Shown: piece after piece, positions 40,001 to 47,243 of the stretch
Position numbering within the stretch: the stretch's first letter is position 1
How the letters are laid out: each line of letters begins with the position of its first letter
DNA from: Bugulina stolonifera
Taxonomy: Eukaryota; Bryozoa; Gymnolaemata; Cheilostomatida; Bugulidae
DNA length: 64,000 nucleotides
Reading direction: 5' to 3'
NCBI GenBank assembly: GCA_935421135.1
Contig: OW285189.1
Coordinates: 5,043,072-5,107,071, forward strand
The notes under the pieces: model-generated
Databases searched by the model: none
Told to the model about the DNA's origin: nothing
Seen by the model: the letters and a program-made list of their open reading frames with translations, nothing else
Program-made: the position numbers and the translations under genes

Positions 40001-43000
40001 CGGCCGGCCGATAAGGTATCGGGTCTGGAACTGATGCAACAGCATGGATGGTTCTGCCCAACGTCGGCCACAAAAAGGGTCGGCCTTGGCACAAAAAGTG
40101 CTTACAATAGTCCGAAATGGAAAGTATATAAGTATGAGCCTATTCCAAGATATCGGCCTTAAAGGTGGACTGTACTGAAAATTTCAGAATACTTTTCACC
40201 AAATTAACTATGTTAGTATTACTTGATGCCTATACAAACATATCTAAACTGTTTTAGTAGTAGCTAATAGATGCTAAACTGCAAAAAAGTAACCCCAAAA
40301 TTTCTAAAATAACCATAGTGATGTCAGCATTAAGAGTTATCTCCACCTAGTTTTATGTCAACTCTCAAAACTTCTTTTTTGATTATCTCAACTCTGACAC
40401 CTGACACACTATATAGAAGCAATATTGCGTTCTCACAACAGTTTTAAAAGAACTACAGTGTTCCTTCAATAAAACAGATGCTAGCAATTATTAGTACTAC
40501 GTTCTACATGTTCAACACACCAGTCTAATAAGTAGGCATGTTATCCATGAGATAAACAAGTAGCCTATTGACCAATCAAATTGCAAACTCAAAAGTCATT
40601 TGATAATTTTTTGCAACAAATTGTACTTTTTATTGTCTAGGAATATTAACTAGCATTATTTTGTTCTACATACCCATTTTTTCGTTTTGTGATATGCCTA
40701 GTGCAACAAGGATAACATCTCAATTAAAATTTTCTGTTTATAATAACACAATGCCTGGTCTGGCATTCACTCCCTGCAATGATGTATTTCACTAGTTTTA
40801 GCAGAGCTGGGTACCATGATGACATCATAGAGCCCAGCTGGTATTGTGCTAACTGGTTCAGCTGCTACTAGGCTTTCTAATGGTGCATTCAGTTTATAAC
40901 CTCAAAATTTCAGTACAGTCCACCTTTAACAAGTACATGGTAAATGACTCTGTTTAATACAATCAGATAAGTGAAGATAATTGCGTATAATATGTGGGAA
41001 AAACCAAAGTGTAATTGCAATAAATCTGATTGGTGGATAACAGTAATAGTGTGATGGTACGCCCAGTCGTATCTTACATCTGACACTCATTATTGCGTGC
41101 ATACATGTATATATCTGCTTGTACTTTACTCTTATATTGTTATATTATATGATTGTATGATTATATCTAAGTCTTTTAATGCCTTTTATACCCATGTACA
41201 GAGGCCCGACCTCTCAGAATCCATTGATATTCATTTTGTACATGAATTGGACCATTATAAGCAACTTTTGTAGAACCCGACCTATTTTGGGTCGGCCGTC
41301 GGGCTTCCGGCGGCCATCTTGTTGCGCAACTTCCGGACGACCACACGTCGTCTTTTCCCGACGTCACGTCGGCCGGAAGTCCTTATACTATATAAAGGGC
41401 ACTGTTTTACTGTTCATTGTCTCAGTCTACACTTGGCTTTCAATAAAGACACATCTATACTTGATACAGGGACTTTCTCTTCCTTTTACTAGGTCATTCG
41501 CTTTGCGAACCGCCTACTAGGTTGAATTACTCTCTTTCACTGTATAGTCTGAAGGTCGGACTTGAGATCAGATGGGTCGTCTTTGGTAGTATTTGGGCTA
41601 CTGAGACCGCTCGATCTTTCATGTAATGCGAAGTCCTATTACCACTCATAGGCACTTCATTTCTGGGTCGATAGTCGTCCAAGGACGACCGCACCAAATC
41701 ACAGAAACCATTACATTGGTGGCAGCGGTGGGATTCTAAGGTCGTACTCTTACGATACGAAGAGAAGGAAGGTGACCTCGGCCTCGGGTGACCGACCGAC
41801 CTCATTCTTCAATACTTCTACGGCGATTTAGGACTCGGACCCGGGAACCTTGGATACGAGAAGGTGACAAACGCTAAAGTGCACCCATAATTCTCGTGGT
41901 TCCGCTGGATGTAGCCCGACCTACGCCGGATCTTCAATCAAAGACCGACCTCGGATCCAGAATAGATTGACGGTACTCAGTACGACCATCAGGCCGACCC
42001 GGCCTAACAAACCAAAGCAGTTTTACTCACTACCCGACACCCTACCGACATGGACCAAATAAGGAACCTGCTTCAGCAGGTGATGTACCAAGCCGAGCAG
42101 GACCTCAAAACACTCAGCTACAACGGACAAGAGGACGTCGAACTCTTCATAGAAGACTTCACCGCTATGGCAGAGCGTTGCAACTGGAATGACAGAGCAC
42201 GCCTCATACGGCTTAGAGCCGCCCTACACGGGCCCGCACAAGAATGCGGCCGACCCCGATCAGTCGAAGAGATATTTTCCCGACTGAGGGAGCAATATGG
42301 ACTATCTGCCAAAGAAGCCCGATGGAAGCTGTCCATACTGGAACAGCCAGCCCACACGTCACTCAGAGACTATGCAGCTCTCATCCGTAGACTGATGGCA
42401 ACAGCCTTTGAAGGAGCACCCCCTGCATTTTTGGACGAATGGGCTGTAGAGAAGTTCTGCCTCACAGTCCACGACCACGGCCTACGCTGGTACTATACAT
42501 GGTTACAGCCCGATGATATGGAGGAAGCACTGGAAACCGGAATGGCCTTCCAGAGTAACAAGGATGACAAGGCCAGCCCTCCAAAACCACAAGAGGAGCT
42601 TCCCGCCGACCTCCTACGGAAAGCCCTACATACCCTCCTACAGAAATGTCAAGACGCGGATGACGGGCCGACGGACACACCAGAACCCGTCCCAGTAGAC
42701 GAACCCATTCCTACTGGAGCCCAGCAAGGAGAAGGTGGACCACCCCACATTGGTCGTCCACAAAGGCCGACGGATACATCAGAACCCGTCCCAGTAGATG
42801 AACCCATTCCTACTGAGGCCAAACCCAAGAAGAGTGGACCAAACCACAATGGTCGTCCACAAAGGCCGACGGATACATCAGAACCCGTCCCAGTAGATGA
42901 ACCCATTCCTACTGAGGCCAAACCCAAGAAGAGTGGACCAAACCACAATGGTCGTCCACAGAGGCCGACGGACACATCAGAACCCGTCCTAGTGGAAGAA

Positions 43001-46000
43001 CCTATACCCACTAAGCCTAAAGTCAAGAGTAGCCACTCCAAACAGAAAACCCCACGGGTAACTAGCCCATCACACTCCAGGCCGACGGTGTCACCTACGC
43101 CCGTCACAGTGGACGAACCTATACCCACTAGGCCAACAGCAGGCAAGAAACGACTCCACTCAAAGCCGGACACATCCAAAGTGACCACAGATCACCCCCC
43201 AAGGCTGAAAGGACGATTCATATGTCCCGCCCCGTCGGACCAGACCTCACAAGGTAAACCCGACCTATCCTCAACTCAGAAGGATCAACAGGATCTGGCC
43301 ACGTCCAGACCCGACACTAATCAGCAATTGATTCCCGCCCAAATTCAGTATGCCCCGACGGACGACTTATCGTGTGTAGAACTGCCAGACACTACAGTCC
43401 AAGTCCGCGGCCTGAGGATCGACACGGAGCAAACCGTGCTGGACCAAACCGGAGAGCTACCTCTGAACCTCTCGAAGAATGTTCAAGTTTCAACAGCCCG
43501 ACCTGATCCAGAGGACGCGAAATGTCGCGTAGCCGAACCTCAAGACATAATCCCAACGACGGAGATACAGTCTATACTGCCAGCAGTTCAAGTACACGAA
43601 GCAAAACGCTCTTGTACGGAATCTAGCATTGCCGAACAGTTTCAGCCGAAAATACAGATTGCCGAACTCTCGAAGTCCCACAAAGCGGATAAGAAGCAAT
43701 CGAAGGCAACTATTGCCGTGTTCCCGCGCTTATTTGACGAGTCGAACAAAGAAAATGTGCCTGAGGCATTGCCTACAATTGAGCCAATTGCTCATCCCTC
43801 GGCTAGTATAAATACGACAGCTCACAGACGAGTAGTCCTTTCTCTTCCAGCACTTCACCGAAGCACATGTATCCCTACATGTGGCAACTTCTGCACTCCT
43901 CGTGTCACTGGTGAAGCTAATAGCAGCACTCGTATCCTTTCTCATTCTCGTGCAGACGAGACGGCTACTCCTTCTAGTATGGATCACTCCAACCAGCCTG
44001 TCTTCACAGCTGAAGGTAAGCAAATCTCAGTGTTACCAGTAAGGACCGAATCAGAATTAGAGGTACAATCAACACCTGTGAGACTGTCAGGCATGAATTC
44101 TCTCTCCCTCCCCACTCGGCATAGACCAGTCGGGACAGAGGAGAATTCCCCTGAACATTCTCACAGGAAAGAGCATGAGTTAGAAGGCGGAGGATACACA
44201 TCAGATGAATTATGTGTTGTAGATGCATCTCCTCTACGGAAGACGCCCACGCCAGACGGCACGCCTCCACCCACTCCACCTCCTGTTACCTCTACCCTGA
44301 AGTTAGCTACAATTAAGCTGCACAAACTCACTGACAAGCTGCCCATAGAGTCGTCCCAGCATTCCGGAGCCACTAAGCCATGGATTAGTACCTTCACTCA
44401 ACAAGCCCGAGACGACTTGGCTAGAAGGAATCAACCTAACCTCAAATGTGCAAAGTGTGGCTTCTCCGGCACCCTCAAGAGACTGAACATTCACATTTGG
44501 CAGCACTTTGCCCGCTTCTACTGTCGCTGCGGACGCAGCTCAGTTAGCCGTGATGCTCTAGGCCATCACTTCAGTCGGAGATCCAGTATCTGTGGGAAAC
44601 GTCTCTTCCTCACGGACGGGCCCAGCTATGGGGCCCTCATGGAATGGTGGGGCGTAAAGGATCCCCCACCATTTCTACCATGTCGTCCCACTATGGACGG
44701 ACAGTCGGGGACAAATAAACCAGTCTATTTGCCTAGCTCCTCCTCCACAAGGAAGCGACCTCCCAAGAGACGGCACAGCCCATCTCCAGAACAGACCCCC
44801 GACTCCGCACCTTCTGATGCTACCTCCTCCTCTTCCTCGTCGCCTACCACTCCTGCTGGACCTTCTCCCTGGCGACCTCCTGCTAGTACCTCCGCTGTAA
44901 GTGTCGGCCCCCCTGGCCGACGCGGACGTCTACCCTCTTGGAAGACAAGGCCTGCTCCAAGGAAGAGTATGCCTGCTCCTCAGTCAGGCCCTCTCTACGA
45001 AGGCTCTCCACCCAAGGTCTCATGTGCAGCTTCTTGTACAGCTTCTCCGGCTCTACTGATCGAGCCACTGCAGTCCAGACCCACACTGGAGGTCTCACCG
45101 CACCGCTCTCCTTATACACCTGCCAGGGACCTACTCTGAGCCACTCCAGACTCTCCTGCCGTCCAGTCCCCACCTCCTGCATCTCCTGTACTAACTCAGC
45201 CGAATGCCACACGTCCTGCATCTCCGGATCCGTCGTTCATGCAACAACTTGCTGAACTCAAGCCACGGATTCACTACCTTGCCAGCCGTCAACAGGTGGG
45301 GGACACTCTACGCCAACATCTGGAACCTCTCTATGCTCGAGAAATAGCTCTTCGTGAACTAGCCAACCAGCATCTAAGCCACCCCCGACAACTCCAGCTT
45401 GTACAAGCAGACTTGGATATAGTATCCAGAGAATCTACACTGTACCGTACCCTTCTTAACTTGACACTAGAGACACCCATGACCTAGTGTGAGGGGGCTA
45501 TGTGATGGTACGCCCAGTCGTATCTTACATCTGACACTCATTATTGCGTGCATACATGTATATATCTGCTTGTACTTTACTCTTATATTGTTATATATGA
45601 TTGTATGATTATATCTAAGTCTTTTAATGCCTTTTATACCCATGTACAGAGGCCCGACCTCTCAGAATCCATTGATATTCATTTTGTACATGAATTGGAC
45701 CATTATAAGCAACTTTTGTAGAACCCGACCTATTTTGGGTCGGCCGTCGGGCTTCCGGCGGCCATCTTGTTGCGCAACTTCCGGACGACCACACGTCGTC
45801 TTTTCCCGACGTCACGTCGGCCGGAAGTCCTTATACTATATAAAGGGCACTGTTTTACTGTTCATTGTCTCAGTCTACACTTGGCTTTCAATAAAGACAC
45901 ATCTATACTTGATACAGGGACTTTCTCTTCCTTTTACTAGGTCATTCGCTTTGCGAACCGCCTACTAGGTTGAATTACTCTCTTTCACTGTATAGTCTGA

Positions 46001-46758
46001 AGGTCGGACTTGAGATCAGATGGGTCGTCTTTGGTAGTATTTGGGCTACTGAGACCGCTCGATCTTTCATGTAATGCGAAGTCCTATTACCACTCATAGG
46101 CACTTCATTTCTGGGTCGATAGTCGTCCAAGGACGACCGCACCAAATCACAGAAACCATTACAATAGAGCACACGATAAGTAGTTGATTAAGATATTGTA
46201 TAAGCATGCATGTATAATAGTTGTATAAGGTAGACAATATGCATGAATGGATAATATGGATAGCATGTGTGATAGGTATGCAATGTCAATAAACATAAAG
46301 CATAAGAAATCAGTCTATGTCCAGGCAGCCTGTTTCATCACAATATCATCTACTAAAATATCACCTGCTGGAATATCATCTACTGTAATATAAACTGCTG
46401 GAAAATCGTGTACTAAAATATCACCTACTGTAATATCAAAAAATGCAATACAGCTTACTGGAATATGGTTGCTTTCTGTTCCAAACAGAACCGGTGGATC
46501 AAATTTGAACTGATTGTCTTCCATATTGTACAGAATCCTCTGTGGAAATATCTGCAGAGTAGATGAAAAATTTTGTTAGATGCAAAACATCAAGTTAGTG
46601 GGCATTACCGTCACATAACTTTTCACCTCGAGATAAACACCAAATTCAAACTGGGTCGTACGCATCCCCATTTGCAACGATTATAATTGTAGAAGTAAAG
46701 AAACCAATACTTACAGGCAAGTTGAGATAAACATTAAAGTAATCGACAAAAAGTCGAT
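11671..46758 (-). CDS. RGS22-like multi-RGS-domain protein, about 49 exons (first exon not found)
   Basis: A minus-strand gene of at least 35 kb. Forty-nine candidate exons with AG acceptor and GT donor sites chain by phase (lists in the four sub-entries), totalling about 6.8 kb or roughly 2270 codons, ending in TAA at 11671-11673. Homology that I recognise: the N-terminal exon reads RLFVDYFNVYLNLP, like the start of vertebrate RGS22; there is a clear RGS domain at 23.4-22.7 kb; and two more RGS-like regions lie at 17.6-15.9 kb and 15.7-12.7 kb, again as in RGS22. Human RGS22 is about 1260 residues; this one is longer because of a large Ser/Thr/Lys-rich middle. RGS22 is known to bind G-alpha 12/13/11 and is expressed in testis; a role here in flagellated cells is inference. 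Two joints fail in phase: 26984 to 25730 and 17727 to 17571. Each needs a missed micro-exon or holds a sequence error. The start codon lies beyond 46758. Confidence 0.85.
11908..11990. repeat. Degenerate tandem GTATGACA-type repeat
   Basis: Irregular iterations of GTATGACA, GTGTGACA and GCATGACATTG lie in the last intron of the RGS22-like gene, about 80 bp upstream of the terminal acceptor (gene orientation). Confidence 0.6.
13668..13979. mobile_element. MITE, family with AAAGATAGTGGAAG ends, copy 1
   Basis: Starts AAAGATAGTGGAAG and ends with its complement CTTCCACTATCTTT. Terminal inverted repeats are about 25 bp with one indel. No transposase is encoded. Copy 2 is at 18596-18966. It lies in an intron of the RGS22-like gene. 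Confidence 0.75.
15020..15182. repeat. Near-perfect 163-bp fold-back element
   Basis: The arm CTTTAGAATGAATAATAAGA at the left has its exact complement at the right. The arms run about 75 bp with only two or three mismatches (for example ACGAGACGT against GCGTCTCGT) around a ten-base loop. It sits in an intron and would form a long hairpin in the transcript. Confidence 0.9.
18596..18966. mobile_element. MITE, same family as 13668-13979, copy 2
   Basis: The terminal repeats AAAGATAGCAGAAGGAAA and TTTCCTTCCACTATCTTT correspond to copy 1. Internal matches include AGTTATGCTAC, TGCAAGCATTA, CAGAAGGATGGCGAGAAAGTG and GGGCGTATTTGG. It is directly followed by a GACA microsatellite. Confidence 0.75.
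18971..19004. repeat. Microsatellite (GACA)n
   Basis: About eight consecutive GACA units follow the end of MITE copy 2. Nothing else is recognisable here. Confidence 0.95.
19179..19876 (+). mobile_element. Solo LTR, family A (698 bp), TSD ACTA
   Basis: Begins TGTAATGGTACGC, ends AACCATTACA, and is flanked by ACTA at 19175-19178 and 19877-19880. It matches the family-A LTR over its full length, with scattered substitutions and CpG losses, so it is older than the copy at 41 kb. It lies in an intron of the RGS22-like gene, antisense to it. Confidence 0.93.
20503..20780. repeat. Minisatellite, 35-bp unit, about 8 copies
   Basis: Unit TTTAGTAACAGGTGTTAGCA followed by GATATTGACAGGTCG. Copies vary at a few positions. 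On the gene strand it begins about 35 bp after a 5' splice site of the RGS22-like gene. Confidence 0.95.
20816..23843 (-). CDS. RGS22-like gene: exons 30-37 with the clearest RGS domain
   Basis: Exons: 23843-23638, 23381-23173, 22917-22695, 22460-22259, 21903-21739, 21578-21468, 21168-21054, 20884-20816, all in phase. Exons 23381 and 22917 together carry a recognisable RGS domain: PFRTYLMERSKAQEL, then YMFWCDAESF (the F-W-x-D/E core), LIWKYLLP, and after about 30 residues ESCRTLWKSYIKYDK. This is the G-alpha-binding, GTPase-activating fold; whether it is catalytically active is not decidable here. The following exons are a charged linker. A 35-bp minisatellite (20503-20780) begins about 35 bp inside the intron after the exon at 20816. 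Confidence 0.85.
24006..36818 (-). CDS. RGS22-like gene: central linker exons 9-29
   Basis: Exons: 36818-36673, 35923-35854, 35460-35356, 34799-34752, 33953-33876, 33468-33313, 32748-32388, 32284-32207, 31926-31757, 31154-31081, 30369-30268, 29878-29751, 29596-29538, 29127-29047, 28506-28388, 27813-27691, 27287-26984, 25730-25586, 25219-24985, 24362-24222, 24046-24006. All joints agree in phase except 27287-26984 to 25730-25586; an 18-bp micro-exon at 26513-26496 with good splice sites exists but does not repair the phase. The content is low-complexity Ser/Thr/Arg/Lys, with a charged coiled-coil stretch at 31.8 kb (KKKSKGRKKK then EKLLAEQEMLEKRR). This part has no counterpart that I recognise in vertebrate RGS22 and may be a lineage-specific expansion. 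Confidence 0.75.
26000..26940. other. Intron of about 1.25 kb, no feature resolved
   Basis: It lies between exons ending at 26984 and starting at 25730 in the RGS22-like gene. AT-rich, without a repeat that I can define. An 18-bp exon-like segment at 26496-26513 (minus strand: AG-CTGACCAACCAGAAGCGA-GT) is the only candidate coding element. Confidence 0.4.
29302..29537. repeat. Minisatellite of 5'-splice-site-like units, 35 bp, about 6.8 copies
   Basis: Unit ACTTACTTTGTACTGAATAC followed by ACTTACTTGACTTAC. Read on the gene strand, each unit contains three GTAAGT sequences, the donor consensus. The array starts at the donor of the exon 29538-29596, whose own donor (GTAAGTG) is the first unit. 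Confidence 0.95.
29961..30250. repeat. Minisatellite, 23-bp unit, about 12-13 copies
   Basis: Unit ACCCACATAGTATATCTACA followed by TGT, with ACCT/ACCC/ACGC variants. On the gene strand it begins about 17 bp after the donor of the exon 30268-30369. Confidence 0.95.
30719..30733. repeat. Poly-C run
   Basis: A run of about 15 C in an intron. A shorter C run is at 11480. Confidence 0.9.
30882..31070. repeat. Degenerate decamer array GATGACACAT
   Basis: Many imperfect 10- and 20-bp iterations of GATGACACAT, GATGACATGA and GATGGCATAT. The array ends about 10 bp from the donor of the exon 31081-31154 and lies inside that intron. Confidence 0.9.
33071..33177. repeat. Minisatellite, 35-bp unit, 3 copies
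   Basis: Unit TCAAACACTGACACCATGGA followed by CACACTTGCCCAGGT. Two copies are identical and the third has GGC for ACC. It is intronic, 135 bp from the donor of the exon 33313-33468. Confidence 0.95.
33954..34271. repeat. Minisatellite that repeats a 3' splice site, 46-bp unit, about 7 copies
   Basis: Unit CTACAATGAGTAATAGCCTA followed by a segment ending TGTATCAGGTGAAGG. It directly abuts the exon 33876-33953. On the gene strand every unit ends CTCATTGTAG-CC, the same sequence as the real acceptor of that exon, so about seven copies of the acceptor lie in tandem. Confidence 0.95.
37165..46758 (-). CDS. RGS22-like gene: N-terminal exons 1-8 as numbered here
   Basis: Exons, in order of transcription: 46758-46715, 46551-46459, 39212-39071, 38922-38819, 38539-38407, 38295-38152, 37971-37761, 37460-37165. 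Phases match at every joint. The first two encode RLFVDYFNVYLNLP and a segment starting IFPQRILYNMED; the third contains GNWIIQKRYPSF, matching the GIKWI..ERLPAF region of RGS22. The sixth contains EIYDEYGIDMNTLELL and YWMPRFLIH, which looks like the last helices of a degenerate RGS fold. The intron 46458-39213 (about 7.2 kb) holds the complete gag-only LTR element and a family-B LTR. The seventh and eighth exons are Lys/Ser/Asn-rich linker. Confidence 0.8.
39477..41042 (+). mobile_element. LTR-like element, family B, copy 1 (split by a MITE)
   Basis: Starts TGTAATG after ATAT and aligns over its length with 48659-49350. Shared segments include GGAAGTTGGTAGAGGACGACC, the CCGACGCTAGATTCAT block, GATGTTGCTTTA and GAGCGCAATCAACAACTGAT. 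It resumes after the MITE at 40926 and ends near GATAACA at 41042, with CTGATTGG as in copy 2. The right flank does not match the left ATAT, so the right end is uncertain. It lies in the first large intron of the RGS22-like gene. Confidence 0.7.
40163..40925. mobile_element. MITE with TTAA target duplication (763 bp)
   Basis: Terminal inverted repeats of at least 18 bp (AGGTGGACTGTACTGAAA) flanked by TTAA on both sides (40159-40162 and 40926-40929). TTAA is the piggyBac-superfamily target; a TA target (Tc1/mariner) reads equally well because the flanks are TTAA. No ORF of note. It was inserted into family-B LTR copy 1: removing it restores the alignment to copy 2. Confidence 0.85.
41050..41715 (+). 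repeat. 5' LTR of the family-A element
   Basis: 666 bp, TG...CA. U3 contains a dense GC-rich block (41290-41380) with ETS-like CCGGAAG cores, GCCATCTTG (YY1-like), TTGCGCAA (C/EBP-like) and GACGTCACGTC (CRE-like), then a TATA box at 41388-41396. Confidence 0.92.
41388..41447 (+). promoter_or_regulatory. LTR TATA box and closely following AATAAA
   Basis: TATATAAAG at about 41388-41396 is followed only 45-50 bp later by CAATAAAGACAC (AATAAA 41442-41447). With a start about 30 bp after TATA, the polyadenylation signal lies within about 25 nt of the start, implying a very short R region. The same arrangement occurs in all four family-A LTR loci. Confidence 0.75.
41717..41733 (+). other. Primer binding site, tRNA-Leu type
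   Basis: TGGTGGCAGCGGTGGGA begins one base after the 5' LTR. It is complementary to ...TCCCACCGCTGCCA-CCA, the 3' end of a common metazoan tRNA-Leu isoacceptor (from memory). This supports reverse transcription by the usual LTR mechanism. Confidence 0.8.
42050..45139 (+). CDS. Gag-like protein of the family-A element
   Basis: 1029 codons, ATG to TGA, open throughout. Residues 1-175 look like a retrotransposon Gag domain (for example LFIEDFTAMAERCNWND and later RWYYTWLQPDDMEEAL). Residues about 205-315 are 33-residue tandem repeats containing TDTSEPVPVDEPIPT (99-bp DNA repeats). A long Pro/Ser/Thr-rich region follows. At about residues 800-840 there is a zinc finger C-x2-C-x11-H-x3-H followed by F-x3-Y-C-x-C and a second Cys/His set; this is not the CCHC knuckle of most Gags. 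The C-terminus is Ser/Pro/Arg-rich. The same frame stays open for 116 codons beyond the TGA. It begins 335 bp after the LTR, as expected for a genomic-RNA leader. Nucleocapsid-like RNA binding by the finger is inference. Confidence 0.88.
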   Translation: MDQIRNLLQQVMYQAEQDLKTLSYNGQEDVELFIEDFTAMAERCNWNDRARLIRLRAALHGPAQECGRPRSVEEIFSRLREQYGLSAKEARWKLSILEQPAHTSLRDYAALIRRLMATAFEGAPPAFLDEWAVEKFCLTVHDHGLRWYYTWLQPDDMEEALETGMAFQSNKDDKASPPKPQEELPADLLRKALHTLLQKCQDADDGPTDTPEPVPVDEPIPTGAQQGEGGPPHIGRPQRPTDTSEPVPVDEPIPTEAKPKKSGPNHNGRPQRPTDTSEPVPVDEPIPTEAKPKKSGPNHNGRPQRPTDTSEPVLVEEPIPTKPKVKSSHSKQKTPRVTSPSHSRPTVSPTPVTVDEPIPTRPTAGKKRLHSKPDTSKVTTDHPPRLKGRFICPAPSDQTSQGKPDLSSTQKDQQDLATSRPDTNQQLIPAQIQYAPTDDLSCVELPDTTVQVRGLRIDTEQTVLDQTGELPLNLSKNVQVSTARPDPEDAKCRVAEPQDIIPTTEIQSILPAVQVHEAKRSCTESSIAEQFQPKIQIAELSKSHKADKKQSKATIAVFPRLFDESNKENVPEALPTIEPIAHPSASINTTAHRRVVLSLPALHRSTCIPTCGNFCTPRVTGEANSSTRILSHSRADETATPSSMDHSNQPVFTAEGKQISVLPVRTESELEVQSTPVRLSGMNSLSLPTRHRPVGTEENSPEHSHRKEHELEGGGYTSDELCVVDASPLRKTPTPDGTPPPTPPPVTSTLKLATIKLHKLTDKLPIESSQHSGATKPWISTFTQQARDDLARRNQPNLKCAKCGFSGTLKRLNIHIWQHFARFYCRCGRSSVSRDALGHHFSRRSSICGKRLFLTDGPSYGALMEWWGVKDPPPFLPCRPTMDGQSGTNKPVYLPSSSSTRKRPPKRRHSPSPEQTPDSAPSDATSSSSSSPTTPAGPSPWRPPASTSAVSVGPPGRRGRLPSWKTRPAPRKSMPAPQSGPLYEGSPPKVSCAASCTASPALLIEPLQSRPTLEVSPHRSPYTPARDLL
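45140..45487 (+). pseudogene. In-frame extension of the Gag frame after a single TGA
   Basis: The Gag frame continues without interruption from 45140 to the TAG at 45485-45487. It first keeps the Pro/Ser-rich composition of the upstream tail (SPPPASPVL), then encodes a helical segment (LRQHLEPLYAREIALREL). The stop TGA (45137-45139) could be a CGA-to-TGA change at a CpG, or a read-through stop. The element's purine-rich tract follows at once. Confidence 0.65.
45489..45500 (+). other. Polypurine tract
   Basis: GTGAGGGGGCTA lies immediately before the 3' LTR, the usual plus-strand primer position. Confidence 0.7.
45501..46163 (+). repeat. 3' LTR of the family-A element
   Basis: 663 bp. Identical to the 5' LTR apart from a 3-bp shorter TATTATAT stretch near its start. 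Flanked by target duplication ATAG at 46164-46167. Confidence 0.92.
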
Positions 46759-46787
46759 CTTTCATCATCATATTCAGATCAGTTCTG

Positions 46788-47243
46788 GTGGGTTTTGTAA
46801 TTACACTGTTTAATCTTGTGAGTGAAACGCAACTAAGTGAGCTGAGACTAGAACACGCTGAAGAGCTCTCAGCCTCCAGAAAATTTCCACTGACACGATT
46901 ATTTCCATCAATCTCAATGCCTGAATTATGGAAAGAGGCTTTAGAAGAATCTATTGTAACAAAAACACTTGGTTATGAAACATTGTAACAGGTGCACAAG
47001 AAATTCCACGACTGTTCAACATTCATTCTTCCAAAAGGCGATTTATTCAGAGCCACTGAATCCCATAACTTCCACGCGCAACAACTAATGGGAGTGCCGA
47101 ATACCAGTTGTATCACCATGGTAAAACCAATACTGTTCTCCACAGGGGATGATATAGGAAAAATTTCAACACCATCCTATTTTCAAGAAGTCATTGATTT
47201 CACGTGTCTGAGTGAGTTAATACAAGATAAGTGTGAAACATGA
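46788..47243 (+). pseudogene. Unrecognised open frame with one internal stop
   Basis: A single plus-strand frame stays open for about 150 codons with only one TAA (46986-46988). The flanking sequences read LWKEALEESIVTKTLGYETL and KKFHDCSTFILPKGDLF. I do not recognise it. It could be a decayed exon or transposon remnant, or chance; nothing nearby supports a gene model. Confidence 0.25.

Larger units (their letters stand above)
41050..46163 (+). mobile_element. Complete gag-only LTR retrotransposon, family A (5114 bp)
   Basis: 5' LTR 41050-41715, 3' LTR 45501-46163, both TGTGATGG...CCATTACA, with target duplication ATAG at 41046-41049 and 46164-46167. The two LTRs differ only by a 3-bp indel that I can see, so insertion is recent. 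It has a primer binding site after the 5' LTR and a purine-rich tract before the 3' LTR. The only substantial coding content is a Gag-like ORF. No protease, reverse transcriptase, RNase H or integrase motif is present in any frame, so the element must be mobilised by enzymes from elsewhere. It sits in an RGS22-like intron, antisense to the gene. Confidence 0.93.

Noticed and set aside
39477..41042. Target duplication for family-B copy 1
   Set aside because: The left flank is ATAT but the right flank after GATAACA is GTAA, so no TSD is claimed.
41179..41520. 113-codon ORF identical in several LTR copies
   Set aside because: It spans U3-R-U5 including the TATA box and polyadenylation signal. 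Its identity only reflects the near-identical LTR DNA.
42118..45221. Many minus-strand ORFs opposite the Gag ORF
   Set aside because: They are shadows of a GC-rich coding frame, with low-complexity translations and no motifs.
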